Of a stretch of DNA of 64,000 nt, positions 41,135 to 49,501 are shown in pieces. The position numbers were made by a program, and so were the translations under genes. Numbering within the stretch: position 1 is the stretch's first letter; each line of letters begins with the position of its first letter. Source of the DNA: Zwartia vadi (lineage in GTDB: Bacteria; Pseudomonadota; Gammaproteobacteria; Burkholderiales; Burkholderiaceae_B); NCBI RefSeq assembly GCF_030410375.1, contig NZ_JAUHHE010000012.1, forward strand, positions 1 through 64,000. Reading direction: 5' to 3'. The notes beneath the pieces are model-generated. The model did no database searches, had not been told where the DNA came from, and was given only the letters and a program-made list of their open reading frames with translations.

Positions 41135-41184
41135 TGACCTAAGGATCAATGCTTCACGCATAGAGATCGATCATCTTTAGGTCA
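41135..41184. promoter_or_regulatory. Inverted repeat upstream of 5'-nucleotidase gene
   Basis: TGACCTAA (41135-41142) and TTAGGTCA (41177-41184) are a perfect 8-bp inverted repeat 12 bases before the gene at 41197. Inside are ATGC/GCAT (41149-41152/41158-41161) and two GATC sites. It could be an operator or an RNA hairpin over the ribosome-binding region. Confidence 0.4.
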
Positions 41185-41196
41185 ACCGGCCCTGCC

Positions 41197-43023
41197 ATGA
41201 ATAAAATTTTTCGCACACCCCTGCTCGCCTTGTTGGGTTTGTTGATCATCACAGGCTGCACAACGCCTCAAGATCGCTCAAGCCAGGCGGGTGCCATTTC
41301 AGTCAAAATCATTGCGTTGAACGACTTCCATGGTTACTTGAATCGTGCGGACAATGCAGAACTGTATGTGAGTGATCCGGATCAACCGAATAGTCCAGTC
41401 AGGGTGCAGGTCGGTGGGGTGGCCTATATCGCCAGCCTGATTAAAAAACTGAAAGCGGAAAATCCGAACGCGATCGTCGTGAGTGCGGGAGATTTGGTTG
41501 GCGCGTCTCCCGCGATTTCATCTTTTACTCAGGATGAAGCGACCATCAACATCATGGGCCAGATGGGAATGGAAGTCTCTGTCGTGGGTAATCACGAGTT
41601 TGACCGCGGCAAGGTGGAGCTTTTACGTTTGCAAAACGGTGGCTGCGCGCCTGGCAAAGAAATCGGTGTCGATACCTGTGTCAAAGATGGCGCGTTCAAA
41701 GGCGCGCAGTTTCCTTATCTTGCGGGAAACGTGATTGATCAAGACACACAGAAGCTTTTGTTCCCCGCGACCTTTACGAAGAAATTCGGTGATGTGACAG
41801 TCGGCTTTGTGGGCGTGACTTTGCGTGACACACCCAAGGCCACCCGCGGCGCAGGCGGGCTTACTTTTCTGGACGAGATCGAGGTGATCAATACCCAGGC
41901 GTCGGCCTTGAAAAAGCAAGGCGTGGAGGCGGTCGTTGTCTTGCTCCACCAAGGGGGCGGCACAACAGCCAAAACACTGAACGATAAAACCTGTCCCGGT
42001 CTCACCGGACAAATCATCCCGATTGTTCAAGGGCTTAAAAATGTCGATGCGGTGTTGAGCGCGCATACTCACCGCGAGTACGTCTGTACCGATCCCAAGA
42101 CGGGTATTTTGTTTACCCAGGCAAACTATTACGGCAACGTCGTGACCGATATGACGCTGGACATTGTGCCAGGAAAGGGCGTTGTCTCGAAAAAGGCCGA
42201 TAACATCCCTGTGCTCACAGAGAACAATAAAAAACTGCCACGCGGATATACCGTGTTGAGCAAGGACCCTGAGATTGATCGCGAAGTCCAGCGCTATGAC
42301 GAGATCTCCAAGAAAAAGCGCGCGGTGATCCAGGGCTACATTGCCGCACCATTACCCATGATCACGATCGCCGGCACAAACTCCAGAAATAACAATGCCG
42401 AGCATTTAATGGGAGACGTCATTGCGGATGCTTACTTAGCAAGCGCACCGGCCTCTGTTCAAGCAGATATCGCCTTGTTGAATCCGGGCGGCGTGCGCGG
42501 CGGATTGCGTCAGGCAGGTCCCGTGACGTATGACCAGCTATTTGGCATCGCGCCCTTTGGCAACAATTTGTTTTATGTCGACCTGACAGGTGAACAATTG
42601 ATTCGCCTGCTTGAACAGCAGTGGGAGGAACCCAACTGCAAGAACAAGCCTCTGGTGGTGAACCAAGTCAATATGTGTGGCAGGCTTTTACAGCCAAGCG
42701 CGACGCTGACCTATACCTGGGACGTGTCCAGAGGTCCGGGTAAACCTAGCGGCAAGGGAGACTTGGTCTTGGTCGACTCTATCAGGATCGGTCCCAATCA
42801 GGAGCCTATTGATCTGAAAAAGAAGTATCGGATTGTGACGGACTCGTTCCTGGCCGAAGAAGGCGGAGACAATTTCACCGTCTTTAAAGAGGGTACCGGA
42901 TTGCAGGATATGGGTGATGTCGATATCGAAGCAATCGTCGCCTATTTCAACAAGTTCACAAAATCATCTCCCATGCCTGCACCTAAAAAGCGGGTGACCT
43001 GCCATACGTGCCCAGCCGTTTAA
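41197..43023 (+). CDS. 5'-nucleotidase/UshA-type lipoprotein
   Basis: The 608-residue product has a lipoprotein signal (GLLIITGC) and the metallophosphatase motifs DFHGYL, GDLVGAS, GNHEFDRG and SAHTHREY in the N-terminal half. The C-terminal 5'-nucleotidase substrate domain has GDVIADAYL, NPGGVRGGLR and FGIAPFGNNLF. Such enzymes dephosphorylate extracellular or periplasmic nucleotides. A nucleoside hydrolase follows 25 bases later, so the two form a purine/pyrimidine salvage pair. Confidence 0.92.
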   Translation: MNKIFRTPLLALLGLLIITGCTTPQDRSSQAGAISVKIIALNDFHGYLNRADNAELYVSDPDQPNSPVRVQVGGVAYIASLIKKLKAENPNAIVVSAGDLVGASPAISSFTQDEATINIMGQMGMEVSVVGNHEFDRGKVELLRLQNGGCAPGKEIGVDTCVKDGAFKGAQFPYLAGNVIDQDTQKLLFPATFTKKFGDVTVGFVGVTLRDTPKATRGAGGLTFLDEIEVINTQASALKKQGVEAVVVLLHQGGGTTAKTLNDKTCPGLTGQIIPIVQGLKNVDAVLSAHTHREYVCTDPKTGILFTQANYYGNVVTDMTLDIVPGKGVVSKKADNIPVLTENNKKLPRGYTVLSKDPEIDREVQRYDEISKKKRAVIQGYIAAPLPMITIAGTNSRNNNAEHLMGDVIADAYLASAPASVQADIALLNPGGVRGGLRQAGPVTYDQLFGIAPFGNNLFYVDLTGEQLIRLLEQQWEEPNCKNKPLVVNQVNMCGRLLQPSATLTYTWDVSRGPGKPSGKGDLVLVDSIRIGPNQEPIDLKKKYRIVTDSFLAEEGGDNFTVFKEGTGLQDMGDVDIEAIVAYFNKFTKSSPMPAPKKRVTCHTCPAV

Positions 43024-43048
43024 CACGTTCATACTCTGAGCGAGCGAC

Positions 43049-44191
43049 ATGATGAACATCAAGAAATCACTGGTTGGCTTTGTTTCCCTGATTGTTGTGT
43101 GCATGGCTGCCGCGCTGTTGGTCGGCTCACCGGCCCATGCGCAAGCCAAAAAGCAGATCCCCTTGATTATCGATACAGACATGGGTACGGATGACTGGCT
43201 GGCGATTGCCTATATTGCGCAGAATGCGCATGTGGATTTGCGTGGCATCACGATCGTTGGCAATGGCCTGGCCTCCTGTGCCTATGCCTCTCAGAATGCG
43301 CAGTATCTGCTGAGCAAGTCAACCAAAAACGCAAACAAGCCTGTTGGTTGCGGCTCCAACTGGCCTCTGGATGGTTTTGCTTCCTATCCCAAAATCTGGA
43401 GAGAGACCGGGGCCGACATGATGGGAGAGAAAAAACCCGGAGTGATCACTGGCAAGCAGGAGTGGGACGGACCGACGTTGCTGGCCCATTTGTTGCGGGA
43501 GAGTCAAGAGCCTGTCGATATTTTGGCGATTGGTAGCATGACAAATATCGCCACCGCAATTAGAGCGGAGCCAAACTTGAAGTCGAAAATCAGGCGCATC
43601 ATTTCAATGGGCGGCGCGGTCACGACCGGTGGTAACTTGAGAGTGCATGGCTTTACAGATCATCATCCGAATACCAAGGCCGAGTGGAATTACTACATTG
43701 ATCCAGTCGCCGCGAAAATCGTTTTTGAAAGCGGCGTGCCCATCCTGCTTGTTCCCTTGGACGCAACCAATAAAGTCCCTCTGACAAAAGACTTTATCGC
43801 ACGCCTGGACAACCGCAACCCCAATCCACTCGAGGCGTTCGCACATCGGATTTTTAAAAATATCGTCCAGTCCACCACCAATGGCGAATATTTTCATTGG
43901 GACCCTCTGACCGCCGCGATTGCCGCACACCCTGAGTTGTGCGATTTGGTGAATGAGAAAAAACTCACAGTCGTGACAGACAAAGGGCGCGATACAGGTC
44001 TGCCAAACGGACAGCCTCAGGAATTATTTCCCCTGATCAATGCCATCGGGCAAAAAAGAAATGCGTTGAGCGAGTCCGCTGCAGGTGCGACCGTGTTGTC
44101 CGAGCGTGGACAACCGATACAAGTCTGTATGCATGTCGAAGCTGCGAAATTCGAAAATAATTTTATCGAGACTTTGCGCGCGACTAATTAA
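43049..44191 (+). CDS. Exported nucleoside hydrolase
   Basis: The 380-residue product has a Sec signal peptide (about residues 1-31, ending AHAQA) and the nucleoside hydrolase motif IIDTDMGTDDWLAIAYIA, in which the Asp cluster binds calcium. Nucleoside hydrolases split ribonucleosides to base and ribose. Export to the periplasm is unusual for the family and fits the nucleotidase upstream. Its 3' end overlaps the next gene by 8 bases, tail to tail. Confidence 0.88.
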   Translation: MMNIKKSLVGFVSLIVVCMAAALLVGSPAHAQAKKQIPLIIDTDMGTDDWLAIAYIAQNAHVDLRGITIVGNGLASCAYASQNAQYLLSKSTKNANKPVGCGSNWPLDGFASYPKIWRETGADMMGEKKPGVITGKQEWDGPTLLAHLLRESQEPVDILAIGSMTNIATAIRAEPNLKSKIRRIISMGGAVTTGGNLRVHGFTDHHPNTKAEWNYYIDPVAAKIVFESGVPILLVPLDATNKVPLTKDFIARLDNRNPNPLEAFAHRIFKNIVQSTTNGEYFHWDPLTAAIAAHPELCDLVNEKKLTVVTDKGRDTGLPNGQPQELFPLINAIGQKRNALSESAAGATVLSERGQPIQVCMHVEAAKFENNFIETLRATN

Positions 44192-45362
44192 ACCTACGCG
44201 CGGACGCGGGGTTGAACAGCAAGTCCTGATCGATGTCAGCGACCTTGCTGACACCGCTTAGCTGCATGGCACGGACAAATTCGTCCTTCAAAATATCCAG
44301 CGCGCGCGTTGCACCCGGCAAGCCTGCTGCTGCGGCACCAAAAAGCGTGGCACGGCCGGTCAGTACGCCTTGCGCACCGAGCGCGCGTGCTTTCAAAATA
44401 TCCACACCCCGTCGCACACCACCATCCACCAACACAGGGACCCGCCCCTCTACTGCCGCGACGACTGCGGGCAGGGCATCAACGGTTGCAGGCGCGCTAT
44501 CGAGTTGACGGCCGCCATGGTTGGAGACGACGATTGCGTCCACGCCCATTTTGACCAGACGCTGTGCATCGCTCGGACGCATGATGCCTTTGACAATGAG
44601 TTTGCGCGGCCAGTGATCGCGCATGATTTGCAACTGTTGCCAATCAAAGGCCGGGTCATAATTTTTACCGACAGACGAGGCGAGTTTCTTGCCTCCCTGA
44701 TTGTCGCGTTTGAGTTCTTTGATGTTTTCCATCTCGGGGGCGCCTTTCAACAGCATGGGCAGCGACCAACCCGGATGAAGAGCAAAGTCCAGCACATTGC
44801 GTGGCGTGTATTTGAAAGGAAACACCAAGTGATTACGAAAATCGCGTTCTCTTTTACCGCCAACGGGCAAGTCGACCGTGATCATCAGACCTTCGTAGTC
44901 AGCCTCGCGGGCACGCTGAATCAGTGAGGCGAGTTTTTCTTTGTTGGACAGGATATAGGCCTGAAACCATAAGCGACCAGGTGCTGCATCGGCGATCTGC
45001 TCGATCGACGCCGTGGCCGAGGTCGAGAGTGAGTAGGGGATGCCCATTGCCGCTGCGGCGCGCGCAATCGCGATGTCCGCACCATGCCGGCCGAAGGCCG
45101 CGGCACCGGTAGGCGCAATGGCAAGCGGCATAGCCGAGGGACCACCGACTAGTTCGGTCGTTGTATCAACCTTGGAAACATCGTTCAGCGCTTTGGGAAC
45201 GATGCGAAGACGACGAAAGGCGTCGATGTTGTCGCGTAGCGTGACTTCTTCTTCGGCGCCGCCGTCAAAAAACTCAAAGATCGCGCGCGGTAAACGGCGT
45301 TTGGCCACCGCGCGCAGATCATCCACACTATACGCACTTGCTGCTGTGCGATCCAGATTCAC
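44184..45362 (-). CDS. FMN-dependent alpha-hydroxy-acid oxidase/dehydrogenase
   Basis: The 392-residue product has the family features LAIAPTGAAAFGRHG, the FMN-binding LWFQAYI, VSNHGGRQLDSAPATVDALP with the catalytic His-Gly-Gly-Arg, and VLVDGGVRRGVDILKARALG. The group includes L-lactate, mandelate and glycolate dehydrogenases (LldD-like); the exact substrate is not set by the sequence. It lies 3 bases after the Bug-type binding protein gene, suggesting co-transcription with it and with the TauD-like gene. Confidence 0.9.
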   Translation of the reverse strand: MNLDRTAASAYSVDDLRAVAKRRLPRAIFEFFDGGAEEEVTLRDNIDAFRRLRIVPKALNDVSKVDTTTELVGGPSAMPLAIAPTGAAAFGRHGADIAIARAAAAMGIPYSLSTSATASIEQIADAAPGRLWFQAYILSNKEKLASLIQRAREADYEGLMITVDLPVGGKRERDFRNHLVFPFKYTPRNVLDFALHPGWSLPMLLKGAPEMENIKELKRDNQGGKKLASSVGKNYDPAFDWQQLQIMRDHWPRKLIVKGIMRPSDAQRLVKMGVDAIVVSNHGGRQLDSAPATVDALPAVVAAVEGRVPVLVDGGVRRGVDILKARALGAQGVLTGRATLFGAAAAGLPGATRALDILKDEFVRAMQLSGVSKVADIDQDLLFNPASARRFN

Positions 45363-45365
45363 GAT

Positions 45366-46343
45366 TTATTCAGCTTTGATCCCGGAGGCTTTGATCACAC
45401 GATCCCAGCGCTCCATATCCTTGAGCAAAAACTGGCTGAACTCGGCAGGCGTATCGCCCACAGGTTGAGCACCGAGGTCTTTCATACGCTTGATGACTTC
45501 GGGATTGGCCATGGCTTTTTTGATGGAAGCATTGAGCTTGTCCACGATCGGCTGTGGTGTGCCGGCAGGCGCCAACATACCGATCCAGGGCGCGGTTTGT
45601 TCAAAGCCTGGAAAGCCCGAGGCGTCCATTGTGGGGACCCCCGGAAAGTCAGGCATTGGCTGGGAAGAGCCGACCGCCAATACACGGATGCGTTTGTTTT
45701 CAACATGCCCCGCGATACCGATCATTGGGTAGAACATGAAGGACACACGTCCCGACATGACTTCCGTCAAGGCCGGCGCGTTGCCACGGAAAGGCACATG
45801 GACCATTTTGACATTCGCCATCGTGGCCATCATCGCAGCGGCGAGGTGAGCCGAGCCACCGTTACCTGCCGAGCCATAGCTGATGGCATCAGGGGCGCTT
45901 TTCGCTTTGTCGAGCAAGTCCTTGAGTGTTTTGTAAGGCGAGTCGTACGCAGTTACGATGACCAAAGGCAAGTTGGCAACCAGCGAGACAGGCGCAAAGC
46001 TTTTGAGTGGATCGTATTCAGACTTGTCACCCAACAAGAGCTTGTTGACGTTGTGCGACAGCGAAGCGAACAGCACCGTGTAGCCATCAGGCTTAGCTTT
46101 TGCGACTTCGCGCGTCGCGATCAGCGAGTTTGCGCCCGTGCGGTTTTCAACCACAACTGATTGCCCCAGATCCGTTGACATGTGTTGAGCCAGAATACGA
46201 CCAATCACATCGGTTGGGCCGCCCGCGGCAAAACCAATCAACATCTTCACGGGTTGATTAGGATAGTTGGAGGTCTGTGCCGCGCTGGTCAGAGGCAATG
46301 CCGTGGTCAGCGCCAGACAGGCGCCAAGGAGGAATTTTTTCAT
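45366..46343 (-). CDS. Bug/TctC-family periplasmic solute-binding protein
   Basis: The 325-residue product has a signal peptide (MKKFLLGACLALTTALPLTS) and the Bug signature YPNQPVKMLIGFAAGGPTDVIGRILAQ. Bug proteins bind carboxylates, for uptake by tripartite tricarboxylate transporters or for sensing. No TctA/TctB genes are nearby, which is common for these orphan receptors in Burkholderiales. The hydroxy-acid oxidase downstream suggests a hydroxycarboxylate ligand; that is inference. Confidence 0.93.
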   Translation of the reverse strand: MKKFLLGACLALTTALPLTSAAQTSNYPNQPVKMLIGFAAGGPTDVIGRILAQHMSTDLGQSVVVENRTGANSLIATREVAKAKPDGYTVLFASLSHNVNKLLLGDKSEYDPLKSFAPVSLVANLPLVIVTAYDSPYKTLKDLLDKAKSAPDAISYGSAGNGGSAHLAAAMMATMANVKMVHVPFRGNAPALTEVMSGRVSFMFYPMIGIAGHVENKRIRVLAVGSSQPMPDFPGVPTMDASGFPGFEQTAPWIGMLAPAGTPQPIVDKLNASIKKAMANPEVIKRMKDLGAQPVGDTPAEFSQFLLKDMERWDRVIKASGIKAE

Positions 46344-46400
46344 TTGTCTTCCAGTTATAAAAATTGTGAAGTGAGCTTAACAGCCTGCCCACCCGTCTTG

Positions 46401-47276
46401 CTACGCCGCCAAGGGAAAATACCGATCCGCCATGACTTGGCAACGCTTAATAAAGCGGTGTTCGTCCGGACCGTAGTCGGCAATCGCATTGTGGATCGTG
46501 CCCATGTTGTCCCACATCAGCACGTCCCCCGCCGTCCAGCGGTGCCGATATCGAAACTGTGGTTGCAACTGGTGCGCGAATAAAAACTCCAGAATCTCGT
46601 CGCTCTCTTTTTGTGGCAACTCATTAATCTGGATCGAATAACCCGGATTGGCATACAAAATTTTGTCGCCCGTGATCGGGTGCGTCAAAAATATTGGATG
46701 CGACACCGGTGGTTTTGCCTTGCGCTGCGCCTCTGTCAAAGGCGGACGGGTGCAACCGGGTTGCTTGCGCATGTTTTCCCAAAACTTGTTGAAATCATGC
46801 AGCACCGTCATGCCGTCGAGTTTTTTCTTTAATTCTTCGGGGAGAGCTAAATATGCAGCCCGCATATTTGAAAACTCCGTACCGCCCAGCGGCTCTCCGT
46901 TACGGTGGGGGATTTCGATGCCGTACAGCACGTTGGTAAACGCGATCATCTTGCTGTAGGACATGTCCGTGTGCCAGTCTTGTCCCGCATCGCCGAGACC
47001 GATAGGCTTGCCATCGACTTTTTTGTTGGACAGGATCATGACCTCGGGATGTCCGGGCTCCTGATACATATTGGCTACGTTCACCTCGAGGGTGCCGAAC
47101 TTGCTGCTAAATTCCTTGAGCTGTGCCCCGGTCAGGTTTTGTTTTGGGAAACACAGCACACCGTACTGTCCAAGCAGCCCTTCGATTTTTTTGTAGTCTT
47201 CCTGGGACAGGGGTTTGGAGACATCGAACTGCTCCACGCGCGCGCCGAGTCCTTGTCCGCTAGGTGTCACTTGCAT
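46401..47276 (-). CDS. TauD/TfdA-family Fe(II)/2-oxoglutarate dioxygenase
   Basis: The 291-residue product has the iron facial triad: His-x-Asp in DWHTDMSY (about residues 100-103), and the distal His in WDNMGTIHNAIAD (about 260), with an Arg after it in DEHRF for 2-oxoglutarate. Substrates in the family include sulfonates, herbicides and amino acid derivatives. It is divergent from the LysR gene, which may control it. It precedes the Bug gene by 57 bases on the same strand. Confidence 0.88.
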   Translation of the reverse strand: MQVTPSGQGLGARVEQFDVSKPLSQEDYKKIEGLLGQYGVLCFPKQNLTGAQLKEFSSKFGTLEVNVANMYQEPGHPEVMILSNKKVDGKPIGLGDAGQDWHTDMSYSKMIAFTNVLYGIEIPHRNGEPLGGTEFSNMRAAYLALPEELKKKLDGMTVLHDFNKFWENMRKQPGCTRPPLTEAQRKAKPPVSHPIFLTHPITGDKILYANPGYSIQINELPQKESDEILEFLFAHQLQPQFRYRHRWTAGDVLMWDNMGTIHNAIADYGPDEHRFIKRCQVMADRYFPLAA

Positions 47277-47359
47277 GATTGCTCCCCGTTTTGATTCTTT
47301 AAGATGCGAAAGTCTAGCGGTTTAGTGAGGTCCGGAATAGGGTCGAATTGTGAAATGAG

Positions 47360-47391
47360 TGTTCTCGAAATGGAAACAATATGCCTATAAT
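47360..47391 (+). promoter_or_regulatory. Candidate promoter and LysR box for the LysR gene
   Basis: A perfect TATAAT (47386-47391) lies 11 bases before the LysR start, so the transcript would be leaderless or nearly so. TTC-N8-GAA (47362-47375), an imperfect LysR-type half-site pair, covers the -35 region. No Shine-Dalgarno sequence is seen before the ATG at 47403. Confidence 0.4.
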
Positions 47392-47402
47392 TGACCCACA
47401 TC

Positions 47403-48338
47403 ATGGACAAACTCAAAGCAATCGAAGTTTTTATCGAGGTCGCACAGGGCTTGAGCTTTTCGGGCGCTGCCCAGCGGCTTGGCATGGCCAAGGGGAACGT
47501 GACCAAGCATATCGCCTGGCTTGAACAGTCACTGGGCGTTCAGCTCCTGACCCGCACGACTAAAAGCGTCAGCCTGACGGAGTCTGGACTGTCCTTGCTT
47601 GAAAACGGCCGCGAACTGCTCGATCGGGTCGACAGCATTGATGCCGCGGTCCGTCAGTCAGTCAAAGAGCCCAAAGGCATGCTAAGGCTCGGCGCCCCCC
47701 CTTCGTTTGGCGCGTTTCATCTCGTGCCCATCATCACCGCCTTTTCCTCGGCGCATCCGGATATTCAAGTCGTGCTCTATCTTGACGATGGACGCACCGA
47801 TCTCGTGGCCGAAGGGCTGGACATGTCGGTGCGGATCGCCACCTCACTCAAGGACACCTCCCAAGTTGCCCAGCGCCTGGCCGTCGTGCCTCAGCTGTTG
47901 GTGGCATCGCCCGATTATCTGAAGCGACGGGGGACACCCAAGACGATTGCCGATCTTGCGTCACATGATTGCATGGTGCATGCCTTGAAATCGCCCACCA
48001 ACATTTGGACCTTTTTGGGCGACTCAACGACCGGACAATCCGGTGGCAAAACAACTGTTCGCGTCCACGGCACGATTCGCGCCAATTATGGTGATCCGCT
48101 TCGCCATGCCGCCTTGCTTGGACACGGTATCTCCATGCATCCCACCTATATGGTGATGCAGGATATCCAGGCTGGCCGTCTGGTGAGTGTGTTGCCCCAG
48201 TTTCGCCCGGTTGGCGTTGATATTTATGCGGTTTTCCCGAGTCGAAAAAATTTGCCCGTGCGCGTCAGAACATTTTTGGACTTTTTGCGTCAATGGTTTG
48301 CCGCGGCGGACTGGCACGCCTATCAAAACGTGCCGTAA
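47403..48338 (+). CDS. LysR-family transcriptional regulator
   Basis: The 311-residue product starts MDKLKAIEVFIEVAQGLSFS, with the winged helix-turn-helix (SGAAQRLGMAKGNVTKHIAWLE) and a PBP-like effector domain (LRLGAPPSFGAFHLVPIITAF). It is divergent from the TauD-like/Bug/oxidase genes and most likely controls them. The ATG is placed 4 codons after an in-frame TTG. Confidence 0.9.
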   Translation: MDKLKAIEVFIEVAQGLSFSGAAQRLGMAKGNVTKHIAWLEQSLGVQLLTRTTKSVSLTESGLSLLENGRELLDRVDSIDAAVRQSVKEPKGMLRLGAPPSFGAFHLVPIITAFSSAHPDIQVVLYLDDGRTDLVAEGLDMSVRIATSLKDTSQVAQRLAVVPQLLVASPDYLKRRGTPKTIADLASHDCMVHALKSPTNIWTFLGDSTTGQSGGKTTVRVHGTIRANYGDPLRHAALLGHGISMHPTYMVMQDIQAGRLVSVLPQFRPVGVDIYAVFPSRKNLPVRVRTFLDFLRQWFAAADWHAYQNVP

Positions 48339-48457
48339 ACTGTCTGCAATGCGTAGTTTTGCGTCTGGCGCCAAAAGGCCGACCGGACAATGATAGCGCC
48401 TCGAACGCGCCCGTCAGGGCATTGATGAATTGAATATTTTTTAAAACGGAGATCGGC

Positions 48458-48934
48458 ATGGCATCGGTCAATAAAGTAATACTGGTTGGCAATCTTGGGC
48501 GCGACCCCGAAGTCCGCTACAGCCCAGATGGCGGCGCCATTTGTAACGTGTCGATTGCAACCACCAGCAGCTGGAAAGACAAAACTTCAGGCGAGCGCCG
48601 CGAAGAAACGGAATGGCATCGCGTGGTGTTTTACAACCGCTTGGCCGAAGTCGTTGGCGAGTACATGAAAAAAGGTCGCCCCATGTACATTGAGGGCCGT
48701 TTGAAAACACGCAAATGGCAAAACAAAGAAGGCGTCGACCAGTACACAACAGAAATCATTGCCGACCAGATGCAAATGCTCGGTGGTCGCGATGGTGGCG
48801 ATGGCGGCTCGATGGGTGGCGGCGGTGGCGAAAGCGCGCCGCGTCCAGCCCGCGCGCCTCAGGCACAGCGCCCAGCGGCTCCCGCAGCCAGCGGAGCGAA
48901 CCTGACGGACATGGATGACGACATTCCGTTTTAA
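48458..48934 (+). CDS. ssb: Single-stranded DNA-binding protein
   Basis: The 158-residue product has the OB fold ([40 protein letters not shown]) and a Gly/Ala/Pro-rich linker, ending in the acidic tip DMDDDIPF that recruits partner proteins. SSB protects single-stranded DNA in replication and repair. In close relatives ssb commonly follows the uvrA/MFS pair; here about 7.3 kb of other genes lie between. Confidence 0.97.
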   Translation: MASVNKVILVGNLGRDPEVRYSPDGGAICNVSIATTSSWKDKTSGERREETEWHRVVFYNRLAEVVGEYMKKGRPMYIEGRLKTRKWQNKEGVDQYTTEIIADQMQMLGGRDGGDGGSMGGGGGESAPRPARAPQAQRPAAPAASGANLTDMDDDIPF

Positions 48935-48955
48935 AGTAATTAGATAGGTTGGATG

Positions 48956-48990
48956 CGGCGGTGTAACTTCAGAGTTGCACCGCCGTTTTT
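48956..48990 (+). terminator. Intrinsic terminator after ssb
   Basis: CGGCGGTGTAAC pairs with GTTGCACCGCCG (one bulge) around a TTCAGA loop, followed by TTTTT. It lies about 20 bases after the ssb stop. Confidence 0.85.
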
Positions 48991-49050
48991 ACGCTCCGTT
49001 TATGTTGCTCCACTCAATGAAATAATTACTTACAAAAAAGTGAGTGCACG

Positions 49051-49076
49051 ATCGTAAAAATACGAAGTTTTACGAT
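49051..49076. promoter_or_regulatory. Palindromic operator-like site upstream of coiled-coil gene
   Basis: ATCGTAAAA (49051-49059) and TTTTACGAT (49068-49076) form a perfect 9-bp inverted repeat with an 8-bp spacer. A second small palindrome, GGAGT-G-ACTCC (49086-49096), follows. Both lie within 60 bases of the start at 49111, where no clear Shine-Dalgarno sequence is present. Confidence 0.5.
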
Positions 49077-49110
49077 TGAATGCTTGGAGTGACTCCTTTA
49101 CCATCACAAC

Positions 49111-49452
49111 ATGGAAAAACGAATCACCACATTAGAAGTCACCGCCACCCAGACGTGCAAATCAATGGATCATCTTGAAAGGTCCGTTGCTGACTTACGG
49201 TCTGAGATGCATCATTCTGTTGCTGACTTGCGTAGTGAAATGCACCATTCTCTCTCGGGATTACGTAATGAGGTCAACAGCTCAATCAGCGGACTTCGTA
49301 CCGAGATGCATAGCGCAATGTCATTAATACATAGCGATCTTGGATCCCTACGACGTGATGTGGACAGAAAGTTTATCTGGATGATGGGCACACAAATCGC
49401 CGCTTTAATTGCAATCATTAGCGCGATGGCTAAACTCGCACATCTCTTTTGA
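49111..49452 (+). CDS. Coiled-coil membrane-anchored protein with hendecad repeats
   Basis: The 113-residue product starts MEKRITTLEVTATQ, then has 11-residue repeats (SVADLRSEMHH twice, then SLSGLRNEVNS, SISGLRTEMHS and a diverged copy) spanning about residues 25-79. It ends with a membrane segment (GTQIAALIAIISAMAKLAHLF). Layout resembles small XhlA/DUF1640-like coiled-coil proteins with a C-terminal anchor. Function unknown. The gene stands alone between the ssb terminator and the SDR gene. Confidence 0.75.
   Translation: MEKRITTLEVTATQTCKSMDHLERSVADLRSEMHHSVADLRSEMHHSLSGLRNEVNSSISGLRTEMHSAMSLIHSDLGSLRRDVDRKFIWMMGTQIAALIAIISAMAKLAHLF
49183..49347 (+). repeat. 33-bp tandem repeats in the coiled-coil gene
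   Basis: Five 33-bp units (49183-49215 and on) each encode one 11-residue repeat. The first two code for the same peptide, and later units diverge. Copy-number change would leave the reading frame intact and lengthen or shorten the coiled coil. Confidence 0.75.
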
Positions 49453-49501
49453 TTTAAGCTGCTGCATCACCTAAACAAAATAAAAACTCTGGAGACAAAA
49501 T

